A DNA stretch of 64,000 nt. Source: an uncultured Clostridia bacterium. Lineage in GTDB: Bacteria; Bacillota; Clostridia; Christensenellales; Borkfalkiaceae. A model generated the notes under the pieces. It was not told where the DNA came from. It saw only the letters and a program-made list of their open reading frames with translations, and made no database searches. Position numbers and translations under genes: made by a program. The stretch spans positions 1 to 64,000 of the forward strand of contig CATLBN010000007.1 of the NCBI GenBank assembly GCA_949878885.1. The letters are read 5' to 3'. Below, in pieces: positions 1 through 8,066 of this stretch. The first letter of the stretch is position 1. Each line of letters opens with the position of its first letter.

Positions 1-127
1 CAAGGAACTTGATGAAGTTCAAAAATTGCTTGAAGGGATTAAATGCAGAAATAATACATCTTGCCCCGACCAGCTGTCAAAAGCAATAACCGCTTACAAA
101 AAGTCGCTTGAAGAAAATATTAAATAG
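1..127 (+). CDS. 3' end of an unrecognised gene
   Basis: The window opens inside a forward gene. The frame starting at base 2 runs for 41 codons to a TAG at 125-127. The visible tail is charged and helical, with an isolated Cys pair (GIKCRNNTSC) and a closing lysine/glutamate-rich helix. I do not recognise the family from this tail. It is followed 18 bases later by a strong hairpin, which supports a true gene end. Confidence 0.6.
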   Translation, partial: KELDEVQKLLEGIKCRNNTSCPDQLSKAITAYKKSLEENIK

Positions 128-145
128 ATTTTATATTAAAATTAC

Positions 146-179
146 AAAGCGCGTTAAGCAAATATGCTTAACGCGCTTT
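146..179. terminator. Bidirectional rho-independent terminator
   Basis: A 15-bp perfect stem (146-160 with 165-179, loop AATA) closes with A/T runs on both sides. It lies between the forward partial gene and the convergent reverse gene at 218-628 and can serve both. Confidence 0.85.
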
Positions 180-199
180 ATTTATTATATTATTTCACG

Positions 200-215
200 C
201 ATAGTACTTAATAAA
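200..215 (+). repeat. Partial copy of an intergenic repeat
   Basis: This 16-base stretch (CATAGTACTTAATAAA) differs by one base from the core of two longer copies at 39576-39601 and 48396-48421. All three lie between genes and next to terminators. Confidence 0.45.
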
Positions 216-217
216 AC

Positions 218-628
218 TCATAAATTACCTAAAATTTCGTTAAAACCACTCATATTTTTATTAACCAAGTCGTAGTAATAGCATCTTCCGTCATAGCCTG
301 TTTTCGAATTATAACGAATAACGTTAAACCCGTAATAACTTGCGTCAACTTTAATAAGAAGTTTTTCAAACGGCATACCCTCGGCTTCCCTTTCGCAGTC
401 AAACTCAAATTCCACCCATCTGCCGTTTTGCAAATCTTTAACGGTTTCCCTATTGATACTTACGCCGAACGCAGGCATAAGCCTTGCTTCGGAAAGCATA
501 TCGTTCCAACCGGAAAGTATCGTATTATATTTATCTTCGCCTGCCGAATAAGAAGTTTTTTCGCCGACGTTGTAAACGTTTATACTTTCGGCATCGTTAA
601 AAATTTCGTTTAATTCCATTACAATCAT
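218..628 (-). CDS. Hypothetical protein, 136 aa
   Basis: I do not recognise this protein. It is acidic and soluble, with no signal or membrane segment, and aromatic-rich towards the C-terminus (YYGFNVIRYN, CYYYDL). It begins 11 bases downstream of the nfnB stop codon, so it may be the last gene of the nfn operon. The ribosome binding site AAAGGAGA lies about 20 bases before the first ATG, with a perfect 8-bp inverted repeat between them; a second ATG (residue 4) is a possible alternative start. Its 3' end faces the terminator at 146-179. Confidence 0.7.
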   Translation of the reverse strand: MIVMELNEIFNDAESINVYNVGEKTSYSAGEDKYNTILSGWNDMLSEARLMPAFGVSINRETVKDLQNGRWVEFEFDCEREAEGMPFEKLLIKVDASYYGFNVIRYNSKTGYDGRCYYYDLVNKNMSGFNEILGNL

Positions 629-656
629 ATAGGTTATTTTAACCTATTCTCCTTTT
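629..656 (-). promoter_or_regulatory. Hairpin between ribosome binding site and start codon
   Basis: On the minus strand the order is AAAGGAGA, ATAGGTTA, a 3-base loop, TAACCTAT, ATG. The 8-bp stem (629-636 with 640-647) would bring an otherwise distant Shine-Dalgarno close to the start. The nfnB stop codon (639-641) falls in the loop and edge of the stem, so terminating ribosomes would open it. Translational coupling is inferred from this geometry. Confidence 0.45.
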
Positions 657-2063
657 ATTATTCAAATATTCGTCAATGGCTTCTGCCGCGGATTTTCCTG
701 CGCCCATAGCAAGAATTACCGTAGCTGCACCCGTAACCGCATCTCCGCCGGCAAATACGCCGTTTTTGGAGGTTTTTCCTGTGCTTTCATCTGCAATTAT
801 GCACCCGTGCGAGTTAACGTTTAAACCTTTAGTAGTTTTGTTTATAAGAGGATTAGGGCTTGTTCCTATTGCCATAATTACGCAATCCACGGGTAAAATA
901 TATTCGCTGCCTTCTATTTCAACGGGACGCCGCCGCCCTTTTTCATCAGGTTCGCCAAGTTCGCACTTTATTATGTTTATGCCTGTTACAAAACCGTTTT
1001 TAGCGTCGCGCTTATCGTCTTGATTATTATATCCCATTATTTCTACAGGATTGCGAAGTACCTCGAACTTTACGCCCTCTTCCAAAGCGTGCTCTACTTC
1101 CTCTTTTCTTGCCGGCAATTCGTTCATTGAGCGTCTGTATATAATATATACGTTATCCGCGCCTAAACGCAACGCTGTTCGCGCCGCGTCCATTGCAACA
1201 TTGCCGCCGCCCACTACCGCAACGTTTTTTGCTTTCATTATGGGTGTATGAGCGTCATCCTTGTAAGCTTTCATTAAGTTTGCACGCGTTAAAAATTCAT
1301 TTGCCGAATAAACGCCTTTTAAACTTTCGCCCTTAATGCCCATAAATCTGGGTAATCCGGCGCCGCTTGCAATATATACCGCATTGTAACCGCTTTCAAA
1401 AAGTTCGTCTATTGTAACGGTTTTACCTACTACAACGTTAGTTTCTATTTCTACGCCGTATTTTTTAAGCGTTTCAACTTCTTTACTAACTATCTCTTTC
1501 GGCAATCTAAACTCCGGAATGCCGTATACAAGAACGCCGCCTGCAACGTGCAAAGCCTCGAAAACGGTAACTTTATAGCCTTTTTTTGCCAAATCTCCGG
1601 CACAAGTCAACCCCGAAGGTCCCGAACCTATTACCGCAACTTTTTTGCCGTTTGATTTAAGCAAAGTCGGCTCGCCGTTAAAATGCTTATTATGATAATC
1701 CGCAACAAAGCGTTCCAGCCTGCCTATTGCCACCGGTTCAAACTTAATACCAAGCGTACATTTGCTTTCGCACTGGGTTTCCTGAGGACATACTCTTCCG
1801 CACACTGCCGGAAGCGCCGAACTTTTGCTTATAACGCTGTAAGCCCCTTCAAAATCGTGTTCTTTTATTTTATTTATAAAATCCGGAATAAGTACTTTAA
1901 CGGGACACCCTTCTATACAGGGTCTGTTTTTACAATTTAAACAACGCTGCGCCTCAATTACCGCGTCTTCCTCGGAATAACCAAGCGCAACTTCCATAAA
2001 ATTACGCGCCCTTAACTTTGCGTCCTGCACGGGCATTTCACGTTTTTTAGGTTGAACCGCCAT
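639..2063 (-). CDS. nfnB: NfnB, NADPH-binding subunit of NADH-dependent ferredoxin:NADP+ oxidoreductase (GltD-like)
   Basis: The 474-residue protein has the GltD architecture: two 4Fe-4S motifs near the N-terminus (C41, C44, C49, C53 and C88, C92, C98, C102), an FAD-binding GSGPSG at about 146, and a second dinucleotide fold (VVGGGNVAMDAA) in the middle. Alone it would be called a glutamate synthase small subunit. The adjacent PyrK-like gene and the absence of a large glutamate synthase subunit point to NfnB, which with NfnA bifurcates electrons from NADPH to NAD+ and ferredoxin, or the reverse. The start shares its first base with the last base of nfnA, so the two are translationally coupled. 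Confidence 0.88.
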   Translation of the reverse strand: MAVQPKKREMPVQDAKLRARNFMEVALGYSEEDAVIEAQRCLNCKNRPCIEGCPVKVLIPDFINKIKEHDFEGAYSVISKSSALPAVCGRVCPQETQCESKCTLGIKFEPVAIGRLERFVADYHNKHFNGEPTLLKSNGKKVAVIGSGPSGLTCAGDLAKKGYKVTVFEALHVAGGVLVYGIPEFRLPKEIVSKEVETLKKYGVEIETNVVVGKTVTIDELFESGYNAVYIASGAGLPRFMGIKGESLKGVYSANEFLTRANLMKAYKDDAHTPIMKAKNVAVVGGGNVAMDAARTALRLGADNVYIIYRRSMNELPARKEEVEHALEEGVKFEVLRNPVEIMGYNNQDDKRDAKNGFVTGINIIKCELGEPDEKGRRRPVEIEGSEYILPVDCVIMAIGTSPNPLINKTTKGLNVNSHGCIIADESTGKTSKNGVFAGGDAVTGAATVILAMGAGKSAAEAIDEYLNNKRRIG

Positions 2064-2905
2064 TATTTCAGCTCCTTTTTAAATAAATTGCAGCACTCCT
2101 CTCTTTCCCGTCTTTCAAAATCGGCATAAGCATTGGCTCTTGCCGCAGCTTCGTCAAAATCCACCTCGAAACCGTTAAAATCAGGACCGTCCACACACGC
2201 AAATTTAGTTTTGCCGCCAACCGTTAAACGGCAGCCGCCGCACATGCCCGTACCGTCTATCATAATCGGATTCATTGAAACGGTTGTTGGAACATCAAAC
2301 GGTTTAGCAGTTGCAACAACAAACTTCATCATAACAAGCGGTCCTATAGCTATAACTTCGTCGTAATTTTCCCCTGCGTCCAAGGCTTCTTTAAGCGGTT
2401 CTGTCACCAAGCCCTTTGCGCCGTAACTGCCGTCGTCGGTCATTACAGTAAGTTTGTCGGAGCAAGCGGAGAATTCGTCTTTTAATATTACAAGTTCTTT
2501 ATTTCTGAAACCGATTATACTATGAACTTCACAGCCTATCGAATGAAATTTTTGCGCAACCGGCAAAGCTATTGCACACCCCACTCCGCCGCCGACAATA
2601 CACACTTTTTTTATACCTTCCGTATGCGTTGCACAGCCCAGCGGACCAACAAAATCTTCAATAAACTCGCCCTCGTGCTTTTCGTTTAAACGCATAGTCG
2701 TAGCGCCGACTATCTGAAAAATAATTTTAACCGTACCTGCATTCCTGTCAAATCCGGCAACCGTAAGCGGTATTCTTTCACCGTCCGCGTCAACTCTTAA
2801 AATAATAAACTGACCCGCTTCGGCTTTTTTAGCGACAAGCGGCGCGTGTATATCCATCATTGTAACCGTAGAATTAAGCTTTTGCTTGTTTACGATTTTG
2901 AACAT
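2063..2905 (-). CDS. nfnA: NfnA, FAD / 2Fe-2S subunit of NADH-dependent ferredoxin:NADP+ oxidoreductase (PyrK-like)
   Basis: This 280-residue protein is a ferredoxin-reductase-type flavoprotein: an N-terminal FAD-binding barrel, a nucleotide-binding GGGVGCA at about 105, and a C-terminal 2Fe-2S segment with C222, C225 and C237 and an aspartate (D217) just before them. Automated annotation often calls this family sulfide dehydrogenase or dihydroorotate dehydrogenase electron-transfer subunit. The pairing with the GltD-like gene and the length match NfnA of clostridia and Thermotoga. The complex balances NADH, NADPH and ferredoxin pools in fermenting anaerobes, which fits the nearby adhE. Confidence 0.86.
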   Translation of the reverse strand: MFKIVNKQKLNSTVTMMDIHAPLVAKKAEAGQFIILRVDADGERIPLTVAGFDRNAGTVKIIFQIVGATTMRLNEKHEGEFIEDFVGPLGCATHTEGIKKVCIVGGGVGCAIALPVAQKFHSIGCEVHSIIGFRNKELVILKDEFSACSDKLTVMTDDGSYGAKGLVTEPLKEALDAGENYDEVIAIGPLVMMKFVVATAKPFDVPTTVSMNPIMIDGTGMCGGCRLTVGGKTKFACVDGPDFNGFEVDFDEAAARANAYADFERREREECCNLFKKELK

Positions 2906-2908
2906 TAT

Positions 2909-3151
2909 TTACTCCTTTACTACGGACTTTACCGATTTTATCATATGTAAGGGAAACGGCGCGCAGTCCTCTGCGGCAAATTTTACGTGTCTGACTATTC
3001 CCTTTTGCAGCCTGTCGTGTCTGCCGAGAGGCGCTATTACTTTGTTGCCGAATTTAACGGTTTCGTCAGTGCATAAATACCAATAAATATATCCTCTAAC
3101 ATTGGGGTCGTCTTCAAATTCAACCGCGACGAAACAAAATTCTTTATTCAT
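2909..3151 (-). CDS. Small protein resembling the PriA N-terminal DNA-binding fold, 80 aa
   Basis: The protein is 80 residues, soluble, with a central segment (VIAPLGRHDRLQKGIVRHV) that resembles the beta-rich N-terminal domain of primosomal protein PriA, where a 'G.V.APLGRR...G.V' pattern is typical. No helicase part follows. It sits three bases upstream of nfnA and is first in the run of genes that reads into nfnAB. The resemblance is by eye only and the function is unknown. Confidence 0.6.
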   Translation of the reverse strand: MNKEFCFVAVEFEDDPNVRGYIYWYLCTDETVKFGNKVIAPLGRHDRLQKGIVRHVKFAAEDCAPFPLHMIKSVKSVVKE

Positions 3152-3191
3152 AACTTTTTTATTATATCATAAACGGATAAAATTGCAAGAA

Positions 3192-3222
3192 TTAAAGCTC
3201 GGTTTTTACAACCGAGCTTTAA
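3192..3222. terminator. Rho-independent terminator
   Basis: A 13-bp perfect stem (3192-3204 with 3210-3222), 9 bases beyond the stop of the reverse gene at 3232. It separates that gene from the nfn operon. Confidence 0.8.
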
Positions 3223-3231
3223 TAAAGTTAA

Positions 3232-3981
3232 TTATTCATAATCTACAACGTCAATCCAGCTATATAAAAATTCTTTTTCGCTTTCTGGAGCTTTTACAAG
3301 CCTTGACGCGGCAACAATAGGTATCCAGCGCTGAACGTACTGTATTGCGGTATCGCTCTTTTTACAATATAATTTGAGATATTTATCTCCAAGTTCTCTT
3401 TTACCTGCAAGGTAAAACAAAAGATAACTTCTTGCAACGTCTGCCGAGGAATTACCCTGAGTTGCGTGCGCCCAGTCTATAATAAACGGCGTTCCGTCTT
3501 TGGTTATAATTATATTGGTAGGGTTAAAATCGCCGTGACAGAGATTTACGTGCTTGGGCATAGAATCCAGCCTTGTATGAAGTTCGTATCTGGTAGTGGC
3601 ATCAAGGTCTGTTTGAGAAATCTTGGACTGCATTTTATCTTTAAGCTTGTTTAGCATAGGAACCTTTTTAGAAAGTACGGATAACTGTAAGTTAACAAAC
3701 AATTCCAAATATTCGTCTTCTTTTTCAGGATGTTCGTCCATAAGCGCCTGCAATGTAGTGCCTTCGATATAGTCCAGAATAATGGCCCATTTACCGTCTA
3801 CAACTTCTATAGAACGAATATTGGGAATATTAACGTCTGTTTCTTCTACCCTTGCGTGATTTAACGCTTCGTTTAAAATATTAGCCTTGGAATAATTTTT
3901 ATCAAATACTTTAATAAGTTTTTCGCCGTCGCGGTAAATGTGCTTATCGCTGCGTTCAAAAACCAAATTGTCCTTTTTCAT
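3232..3981 (-). CDS. Aminoglycoside phosphotransferase / choline kinase family protein
   Basis: This 249-residue protein has the kinase-like APH fold. It shows the catalytic loop HGDFNPTNIII (about residues 148-158) and a metal-binding IIDWAHA (about 167-173) that replaces the DFG motif. The N-terminal lobe has a lysine in LIKVFDK. Members phosphorylate small hydroxylated substrates; few are true resistance enzymes and the substrate cannot be told from sequence. The start is supported by AAGGAGG eight bases upstream. It lies just downstream of adhE (12-base gap) and may be co-transcribed with it. Confidence 0.8.
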   Translation of the reverse strand: MKKDNLVFERSDKHIYRDGEKLIKVFDKNYSKANILNEALNHARVEETDVNIPNIRSIEVVDGKWAIILDYIEGTTLQALMDEHPEKEDEYLELFVNLQLSVLSKKVPMLNKLKDKMQSKISQTDLDATTRYELHTRLDSMPKHVNLCHGDFNPTNIIITKDGTPFIIDWAHATQGNSSADVARSYLLFYLAGKRELGDKYLKLYCKKSDTAIQYVQRWIPIVAASRLVKAPESEKEFLYSWIDVVDYE

Positions 3982-3993
3982 TTTATTTCCTCC

Positions 3994-6600
3994 TTATTTT
4001 CCGTAATATGCGTTAAGATACATCTGCTTTATTTCGCTCATAAGCGGGTATCTCGGATTGGCGCCCGTGCATTGGTCGTCGAAAGCCTGTTCAACCATTT
4101 CGTCCAATCTTTCCAAAAACTGCTTTTCGTCTATTCCGTAATCTTTAATACATTTTTTAATGCCTATCTGAGATTTAAGTTTATCGATAGCTTTTATAAG
4201 GTTATTTACCTTTTCTTCATCGTTTTTGCCGTTTAATCCAAGGCTTTCAGCAACTTCTGCGTAGCGTTTTAAAGTTTTGGGATAAGCATATTGACTGAAC
4301 GTGCCCATCTTGGTAGGAACTTCCGCAGAATTGAATTTGATAACCTCGTTAATCATAAGCGCATTTGCAACGCCGTGAGGCAAGTGATGGAAAGCGCCGA
4401 GTTTATGCGCCATAGAATGGCAAACACCAAGGAACGCATTTGCAAACGCCATACCGGCCATTGTTGCAGCGTTAGCCATTTTTTCTCTTGCTTCGACCGA
4501 CTGTCCGTTTTCGTAAGCTTCGGGAAGATATTTGAATATTACTTTTAACGCCTGAGTTGCAAGTCCGTCTGTGTAATCGGTTGCCATAACCGAAGCATAC
4601 GCTTCAAGAGCGTGCGTTACCGCGTCTATACCGGAAGCTGCGGTAAGTCCTTTGGGCGCAGACATATGCAAATCCGTATCTATAATTGCCATATGCGGCA
4701 TAAGTTCGTAGTCGGCAAGCGGATATTTTACACCCGTTTTTTCGTCTGTAATAACAGCAAACGGAGTTACTTCCGAACCTGTGCCTGCAGATGTGGGAAT
4801 TGCTATAAAATAAGCTTTTTCTCCCATTTTTGGGAATGTGTATATACGCTTTCTTATATCGGCAAATCGCATTGCCATATCCATAAAGTCAACTTCGGGA
4901 TGTTCGTACATAACCCACATAATTTTTGCCGCATCCATAGCGCTGCCGCCGCCGAGCGCAATAATAGTATCCGGCTTAAACGCTTTTATCTGTTTGGTGC
5001 CTTCTATTGCGCAAGCAAGCGTAGGGTCGGGAGCAACGTCGAAGAACGTTTGATGTGCAATACCCATTTGGTCAAGTTTATCGGTAATGCAACGTGTAAA
5101 TCCGTTTTCATAAAGAAAAGTATCGGTAACTATAAACGCTTTTTTCTTGCCCATTACAGTTTTTAATTCATCCAAAGCAACAGGCAGACAGCCCTTTTTA
5201 ATGTAAACTTTTTGAGGCGCTCTGAACCACAACATATTCTCTCTCCTTTCGGCAACGGTTTTTATATTTAAAAGATGCTGAACTCCTACGTTGGCCGAAA
5301 CGGAGTTTCCTCCCCAAGAACCGCATCCCAGTGTAAGCGAAGGCGCAAGTTTAAAGTTATACAAATCACCTATGCCTCCGTGCGAAGAAGGCGTATTGAT
5401 AAGAATTCTGCAAGTTTTCATACGTTCGGCAAATTCTTCTATTTTATCTTTGGAAACGGCAACGTTTACATAAAGCGAAGAAGTATGACCGTACCCGCCG
5501 TCTGCAATAAGTTTTTCTGCCTTGTTAAGCGCATCGGCAAAGCTTTTAGATTTATACATAGCAAGTACGGGCGAAAGTTTTTCGTGAGCAAATTCTTCCG
5601 TAAGTTCTACCGATTCCACTTCTCCTATCAAAATTTTAGTATTTTCGGGAACTTCTATGCCTGCAAGTTTTGCAATTTTATAAGCGCTTTGACCTACTAT
5701 TTTTGCGTTTAACGAACCGTTTATAATTATGGTTTTGCGGACTTTTTCAAGTTCTTCATCCGATAAAATGCGACAGCCGCGTTTTTCGAATTCTTTTTTA
5801 ACTTTATCGTAAATTTTATCTGCAACAATAACCGATTGTTCGGAAGCGCAAATCATTCCGTTATCAAACGTTTTAGAGTGAATTATAGAACTTACGGCAA
5901 CCAAAACGTCCGCGCTTTCATCTATTATTGCGGGAGTGTTACCGGCGCCTACGCCTATTGCCGGTTTGCCGCTTGAATAAGCGGCTCTAACCATACCGGG
6001 ACCGCCCGTTGCCAAAATAGTGTCTACCTCTTTCATTAAAAGATTTGTCATATCAAGGCTGGGACTGTCTATCCAGCTTATAATGCCTTCGGGCGCGCCG
6101 GCTTCCACAGCCGCTTCGTAAATTATTTTTGCTGCGGCAATAGTGGAATTCTTTGCACGGGGATGCGGACTGATTATACAGCCGTTACGCGTTTTTAAAC
6201 ATAAAAGCGTTTTAAAAATAGCCGTAGACGTGGGATTTGTGGTAGGAATAACCGCGCCGATAATACCTATGGGCTCGGCAACTTTTATAATTCCGTAAGC
6301 TTTGTCTTCCTCCAATATCCCGCACGTTTTTACGTTTTTATATTGATTGTAAATGTATTCCGAAGCGTAATGGTTTTTTATAACCTTATCTTCAACAATA
6401 CCCATACCGGTTTCCTCTACAGCAAGCTTTGCAAGAGGAATTCTAGCCTTATTTGCCGCCACAGCGCAGGCAAAAAATATTTTGTCCACTTGCTCCTGAG
6501 TAAACGTAGCATACTCCTTTTGAGCCTTGCGAACCCTGTCGATTTCGCCTTCAAGCTTTTCAACGCTGTCGCACACATTGTAAGTTAACTTGAAATTCAT
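3994..6600 (-). CDS. adhE: Bifunctional acetaldehyde-CoA / alcohol dehydrogenase
   Basis: At 868 residues this has the full AdhE length. The N-terminal half is a CoA-acylating aldehyde dehydrogenase with the catalytic cysteine in GMICASEQS (about residue 250) and a cofactor segment TGGPGMVRAAY. The C-terminal half, from about residue 460, is an iron-dependent alcohol dehydrogenase with ALGGGSAMDAAK and metal-binding histidines in GVCHSMAHKLGAFHHLPHG. It turns acetyl-CoA into ethanol while regenerating NAD+. It is preceded by about 200 bases of AT-rich DNA holding a Rex-like palindrome. Confidence 0.97.
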   Translation of the reverse strand: MNFKLTYNVCDSVEKLEGEIDRVRKAQKEYATFTQEQVDKIFFACAVAANKARIPLAKLAVEETGMGIVEDKVIKNHYASEYIYNQYKNVKTCGILEEDKAYGIIKVAEPIGIIGAVIPTTNPTSTAIFKTLLCLKTRNGCIISPHPRAKNSTIAAAKIIYEAAVEAGAPEGIISWIDSPSLDMTNLLMKEVDTILATGGPGMVRAAYSSGKPAIGVGAGNTPAIIDESADVLVAVSSIIHSKTFDNGMICASEQSVIVADKIYDKVKKEFEKRGCRILSDEELEKVRKTIIINGSLNAKIVGQSAYKIAKLAGIEVPENTKILIGEVESVELTEEFAHEKLSPVLAMYKSKSFADALNKAEKLIADGGYGHTSSLYVNVAVSKDKIEEFAERMKTCRILINTPSSHGGIGDLYNFKLAPSLTLGCGSWGGNSVSANVGVQHLLNIKTVAERRENMLWFRAPQKVYIKKGCLPVALDELKTVMGKKKAFIVTDTFLYENGFTRCITDKLDQMGIAHQTFFDVAPDPTLACAIEGTKQIKAFKPDTIIALGGGSAMDAAKIMWVMYEHPEVDFMDMAMRFADIRKRIYTFPKMGEKAYFIAIPTSAGTGSEVTPFAVITDEKTGVKYPLADYELMPHMAIIDTDLHMSAPKGLTAASGIDAVTHALEAYASVMATDYTDGLATQALKVIFKYLPEAYENGQSVEAREKMANAATMAGMAFANAFLGVCHSMAHKLGAFHHLPHGVANALMINEVIKFNSAEVPTKMGTFSQYAYPKTLKRYAEVAESLGLNGKNDEEKVNNLIKAIDKLKSQIGIKKCIKDYGIDEKQFLERLDEMVEQAFDDQCTGANPRYPLMSEIKQMYLNAYYGK

Positions 6601-6648
6601 TTACCGTCTCCTTTATTTATAATAATTGTTTAATAAACCGAAATTAAT

Positions 6649-6666
6649 TTGATAATTTGTTATCGA
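6649..6666. promoter_or_regulatory. Candidate Rex operator upstream of adhE
   Basis: TTGATAATTTGTTATCGA has the 7-4-7 layout of clostridial Rex sites (TTGTTAA, four bases, TTAACAA), with six of seven symmetric positions. It lies 49-66 bases upstream of the adhE start. Rex is the NADH-sensing repressor that commonly controls adhE; binding here is inferred. Confidence 0.45.
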
Positions 6667-6771
6667 TAAAATTATATCAAATTAAACTAAAAAATAGCAA
6701 CAACAAAAAATAAAAAATTAAATTTTGTTTAAAATGTTAAATTATACAAAATTCAGTTAATATAAAACACA

Positions 6772-6799
6772 AAAAGAGGATAAATTGCTATCCTCTTTT
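6772..6799. terminator. Rho-independent terminator
   Basis: An 11-bp stem (6772-6782 with 6789-6799) just past the stop of the acetyltransferase gene at 6811. Confidence 0.75.
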
Positions 6800-6810
6800 A
6801 TCTATATAAA

Positions 6811-7380
6811 TTATTGATTATTAAATTTAAAAATATAATAGCCGCCGTATTTTGTTCCGTCAAATCCTAAAAGATTTTCTTTGGATTTTACAAATTTAAG
6901 CTTATCCAATGCTTTTACACGCTCATTCGAACCGTTAAACGTTTTTGTTGCCAACATACTGCCGCCGAACATATTGAACGAAGGTTTTACAATTAAGGAT
7001 AAAATTTGTTCTATATACTCGGTTTTTTCGTAATCGCTTCTTAAATCCAAACGTAAAAGAATGCAATCGGTAAAATAATCGTCCTCTTTTCTTAAAAATT
7101 CTTCTATTGTGCCTATTACTTCTTTACTTTTCTTGTCTATAACAGACCAACGTACAAACCAACCTTTTGAATATGCTTCAATCCAAAATTGCACAGCGCT
7201 TTGCATACGTTGTAACGTTGTATAATAAAAATCGTCGCCATGACAGTTATCACTGTTAAAAAACCGAACGGCATTTTTATCGGAATAAACTTTAAGCAAA
7301 TCGTCAACGTCGTTTTCGGACGTAAGCCTTAATAAAAAAGCATCGTTTTCAAATTGCGGACACTGACTATATACATTCAT
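6811..7380 (-). CDS. GNAT family N-acetyltransferase
   Basis: The protein (189 aa from the preferred start) shows the RimJ/RimL-like pattern: an N-terminal strand LLRLTSENDVDDLLKVYSD, a middle VRWSVIDKKSKEVIGTIEEF, and a late helix of the NERVKALDKLKFV type that binds acetyl-CoA. The open frame extends nine codons further upstream, but the ATG at 7380 has AAAGGA nine bases before it and the upstream one has nothing. The substrate is unknown. It is the last chromosomal gene before the mobile element. Confidence 0.78.
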   Translation of the reverse strand: MNVYSQCPQFENDAFLLRLTSENDVDDLLKVYSDKNAVRFFNSDNCHGDDFYYTTLQRMQSAVQFWIEAYSKGWFVRWSVIDKKSKEVIGTIEEFLRKEDDYFTDCILLRLDLRSDYEKTEYIEQILSLIVKPSFNMFGGSMLATKTFNGSNERVKALDKLKFVKSKENLLGFDGTKYGGYYIFKFNNQ

Positions 7381-7473
7381 TTTTGCAAATCCTTTAAGAT
7401 TGACCATTTTTTAACCGTTTTTGTTTATTGCGAAAGTGTAATAACATATTTATCTTTATGCAACAAAAAAATA

Positions 7474-7497
7474 AGCCTTGCCGATAACGACAAGGCT
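7474..7497 (-). terminator. Original tRNA-Leu terminator, displaced by the element
   Basis: A 7-bp stem (AGCCTTG with CAAGGCT) is followed on the minus strand by TATTTTTTT. No gene on the minus strand now ends just upstream of it. If the element at 7537-28539 is removed at its repeats, this hairpin falls about 40 bases after the CCA end of tRNA-Leu(AAG), so it is most likely that gene's original terminator. Confidence 0.6.
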
Positions 7498-7536
7498 ATA
7501 TCTGGTTTAACGCAGAGGGTTCAACCTCTATCATTA

Positions 7537-7563
7537 TTGGTGCACTCGACAGGAGTTGAACCT
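7537..7563. repeat. attL: 27-bp copy of the tRNA-Leu 3' end
   Basis: This is identical over 27 bases to 28513-28539. It covers the CCA, discriminator, acceptor 3' strand and part of the T arm of tRNA-Leu, but no tRNA body follows. It marks the left end of the element. Confidence 0.93.
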
Positions 7564-7632
7564 TTAAAAATCATCCAAAAACGCACATTTTTGACGCAAA
7601 AAGCGGTAAAAAAAGCACTTTTTAATGACTTA

Positions 7633-7649
7633 ATCCCAAGTTAGTCCCA
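7633..7649. repeat. Possible integrase arm-type site, left end
   Basis: ATCCCAAGTTAGTCCCA lies about 70 bp inside attL. A close match (GTCCCAAGTTTGGTCCCA, 28419-28436) lies about 77 bp inside attR in the same orientation. Paired GTCCCA motifs near both ends are what arm-binding sites of tyrosine integrases look like; the role is inferred. Confidence 0.4.
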
Positions 7650-7709
7650 GCCTTTATCAGATGTTAAAAATAAAATATCACTTAAATATTTCAAAGTCAA
7701 TTAAAAAAC

Positions 7710-7729
7710 TAATACAATCGATTGGATTA
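7710..7729. repeat. Divergent copy of the element palindrome
   Basis: TAATACAATCGATTGGATTA keeps the CAATCGATTG core of the palindrome repeated through the element but has TAAT/ATTA arms and one mismatched pair. It sits seven bases past the stop codon of the gene at 7736. Confidence 0.5.
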
Positions 7730-7735
7730 ATTCTA

Positions 7736-7999
7736 TTAATCTAAACTTACCAGCTTTTCAACGAACCACTTATTATTAAAACTTTCATAAAAAATCTCTT
7801 TATCTCTGCCGGCAATTTTAACGGTATATCTTATTGTCGGACTACTGCCGACAAATCGCGGCGGAGCTTGACGAACGTCAATTATTTTTGTTATCAAAAA
7901 TCGTTCGCCGTTCTCCCACTCTACCTCTATGGGCTTCATCTTTCCGTCAATGTCAACACGCAAAATCATTGCAACATACACTTTATTGTAAACTGCCAT
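7736..7999 (-). CDS. Conserved small protein, 87 aa, unknown function
   Basis: The protein is short and beta-rich, with the pattern 'VEWENGERFLITKIIDVRQAPP' and a C-terminal EIFYESFNNKWFVEKL. Small single-domain proteins of this style occur in many Firmicutes, sometimes near DNA-repair genes, but I cannot assign a family. It is the leftmost gene of the element. No clear ribosome binding site precedes the ATG, and an element palindrome (8049-8066) lies 50 bases upstream, where an operator could be. Confidence 0.55.
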   Translation of the reverse strand: MAVYNKVYVAMILRVDIDGKMKPIEVEWENGERFLITKIIDVRQAPPRFVGSSPTIRYTVKIAGRDKEIFYESFNNKWFVEKLVSLD

Positions 8000-8048
8000 A
8001 CCGTAAGTATGCGCAAAACCAAAAAACTTTGAAAAATTTCGGCCGTCA

Positions 8049-8066
8049 AGTCCAATCGATTGGACT
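8049..8066. repeat. Element palindrome copy
   Basis: This is a perfect 18-bp palindrome, AGTCCAATCGATTGGACT, between the gene at 7736-7999 and the stem-loop region. It is identical to the copy at 16471-16488. Confidence 0.85.

Noticed and set aside
639-2063. Calling this gene glutamate synthase small subunit
   Set aside because: No large subunit is near, while the PyrK-like partner directly upstream defines an NfnAB pair.
3232-3981. Reading the APH-like gene as an antibiotic resistance determinant
   Set aside because: The family is broad and mostly not resistance enzymes; nothing in the sequence or context points to an aminoglycoside substrate.
7501-7536. Inverted repeat AGAGG...CCTCT left of attL, with T-arm-like bases, as a second tRNA remnant
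   Set aside because: Only a short T-loop-like string is present; no acceptor or anticodon arm can be drawn.
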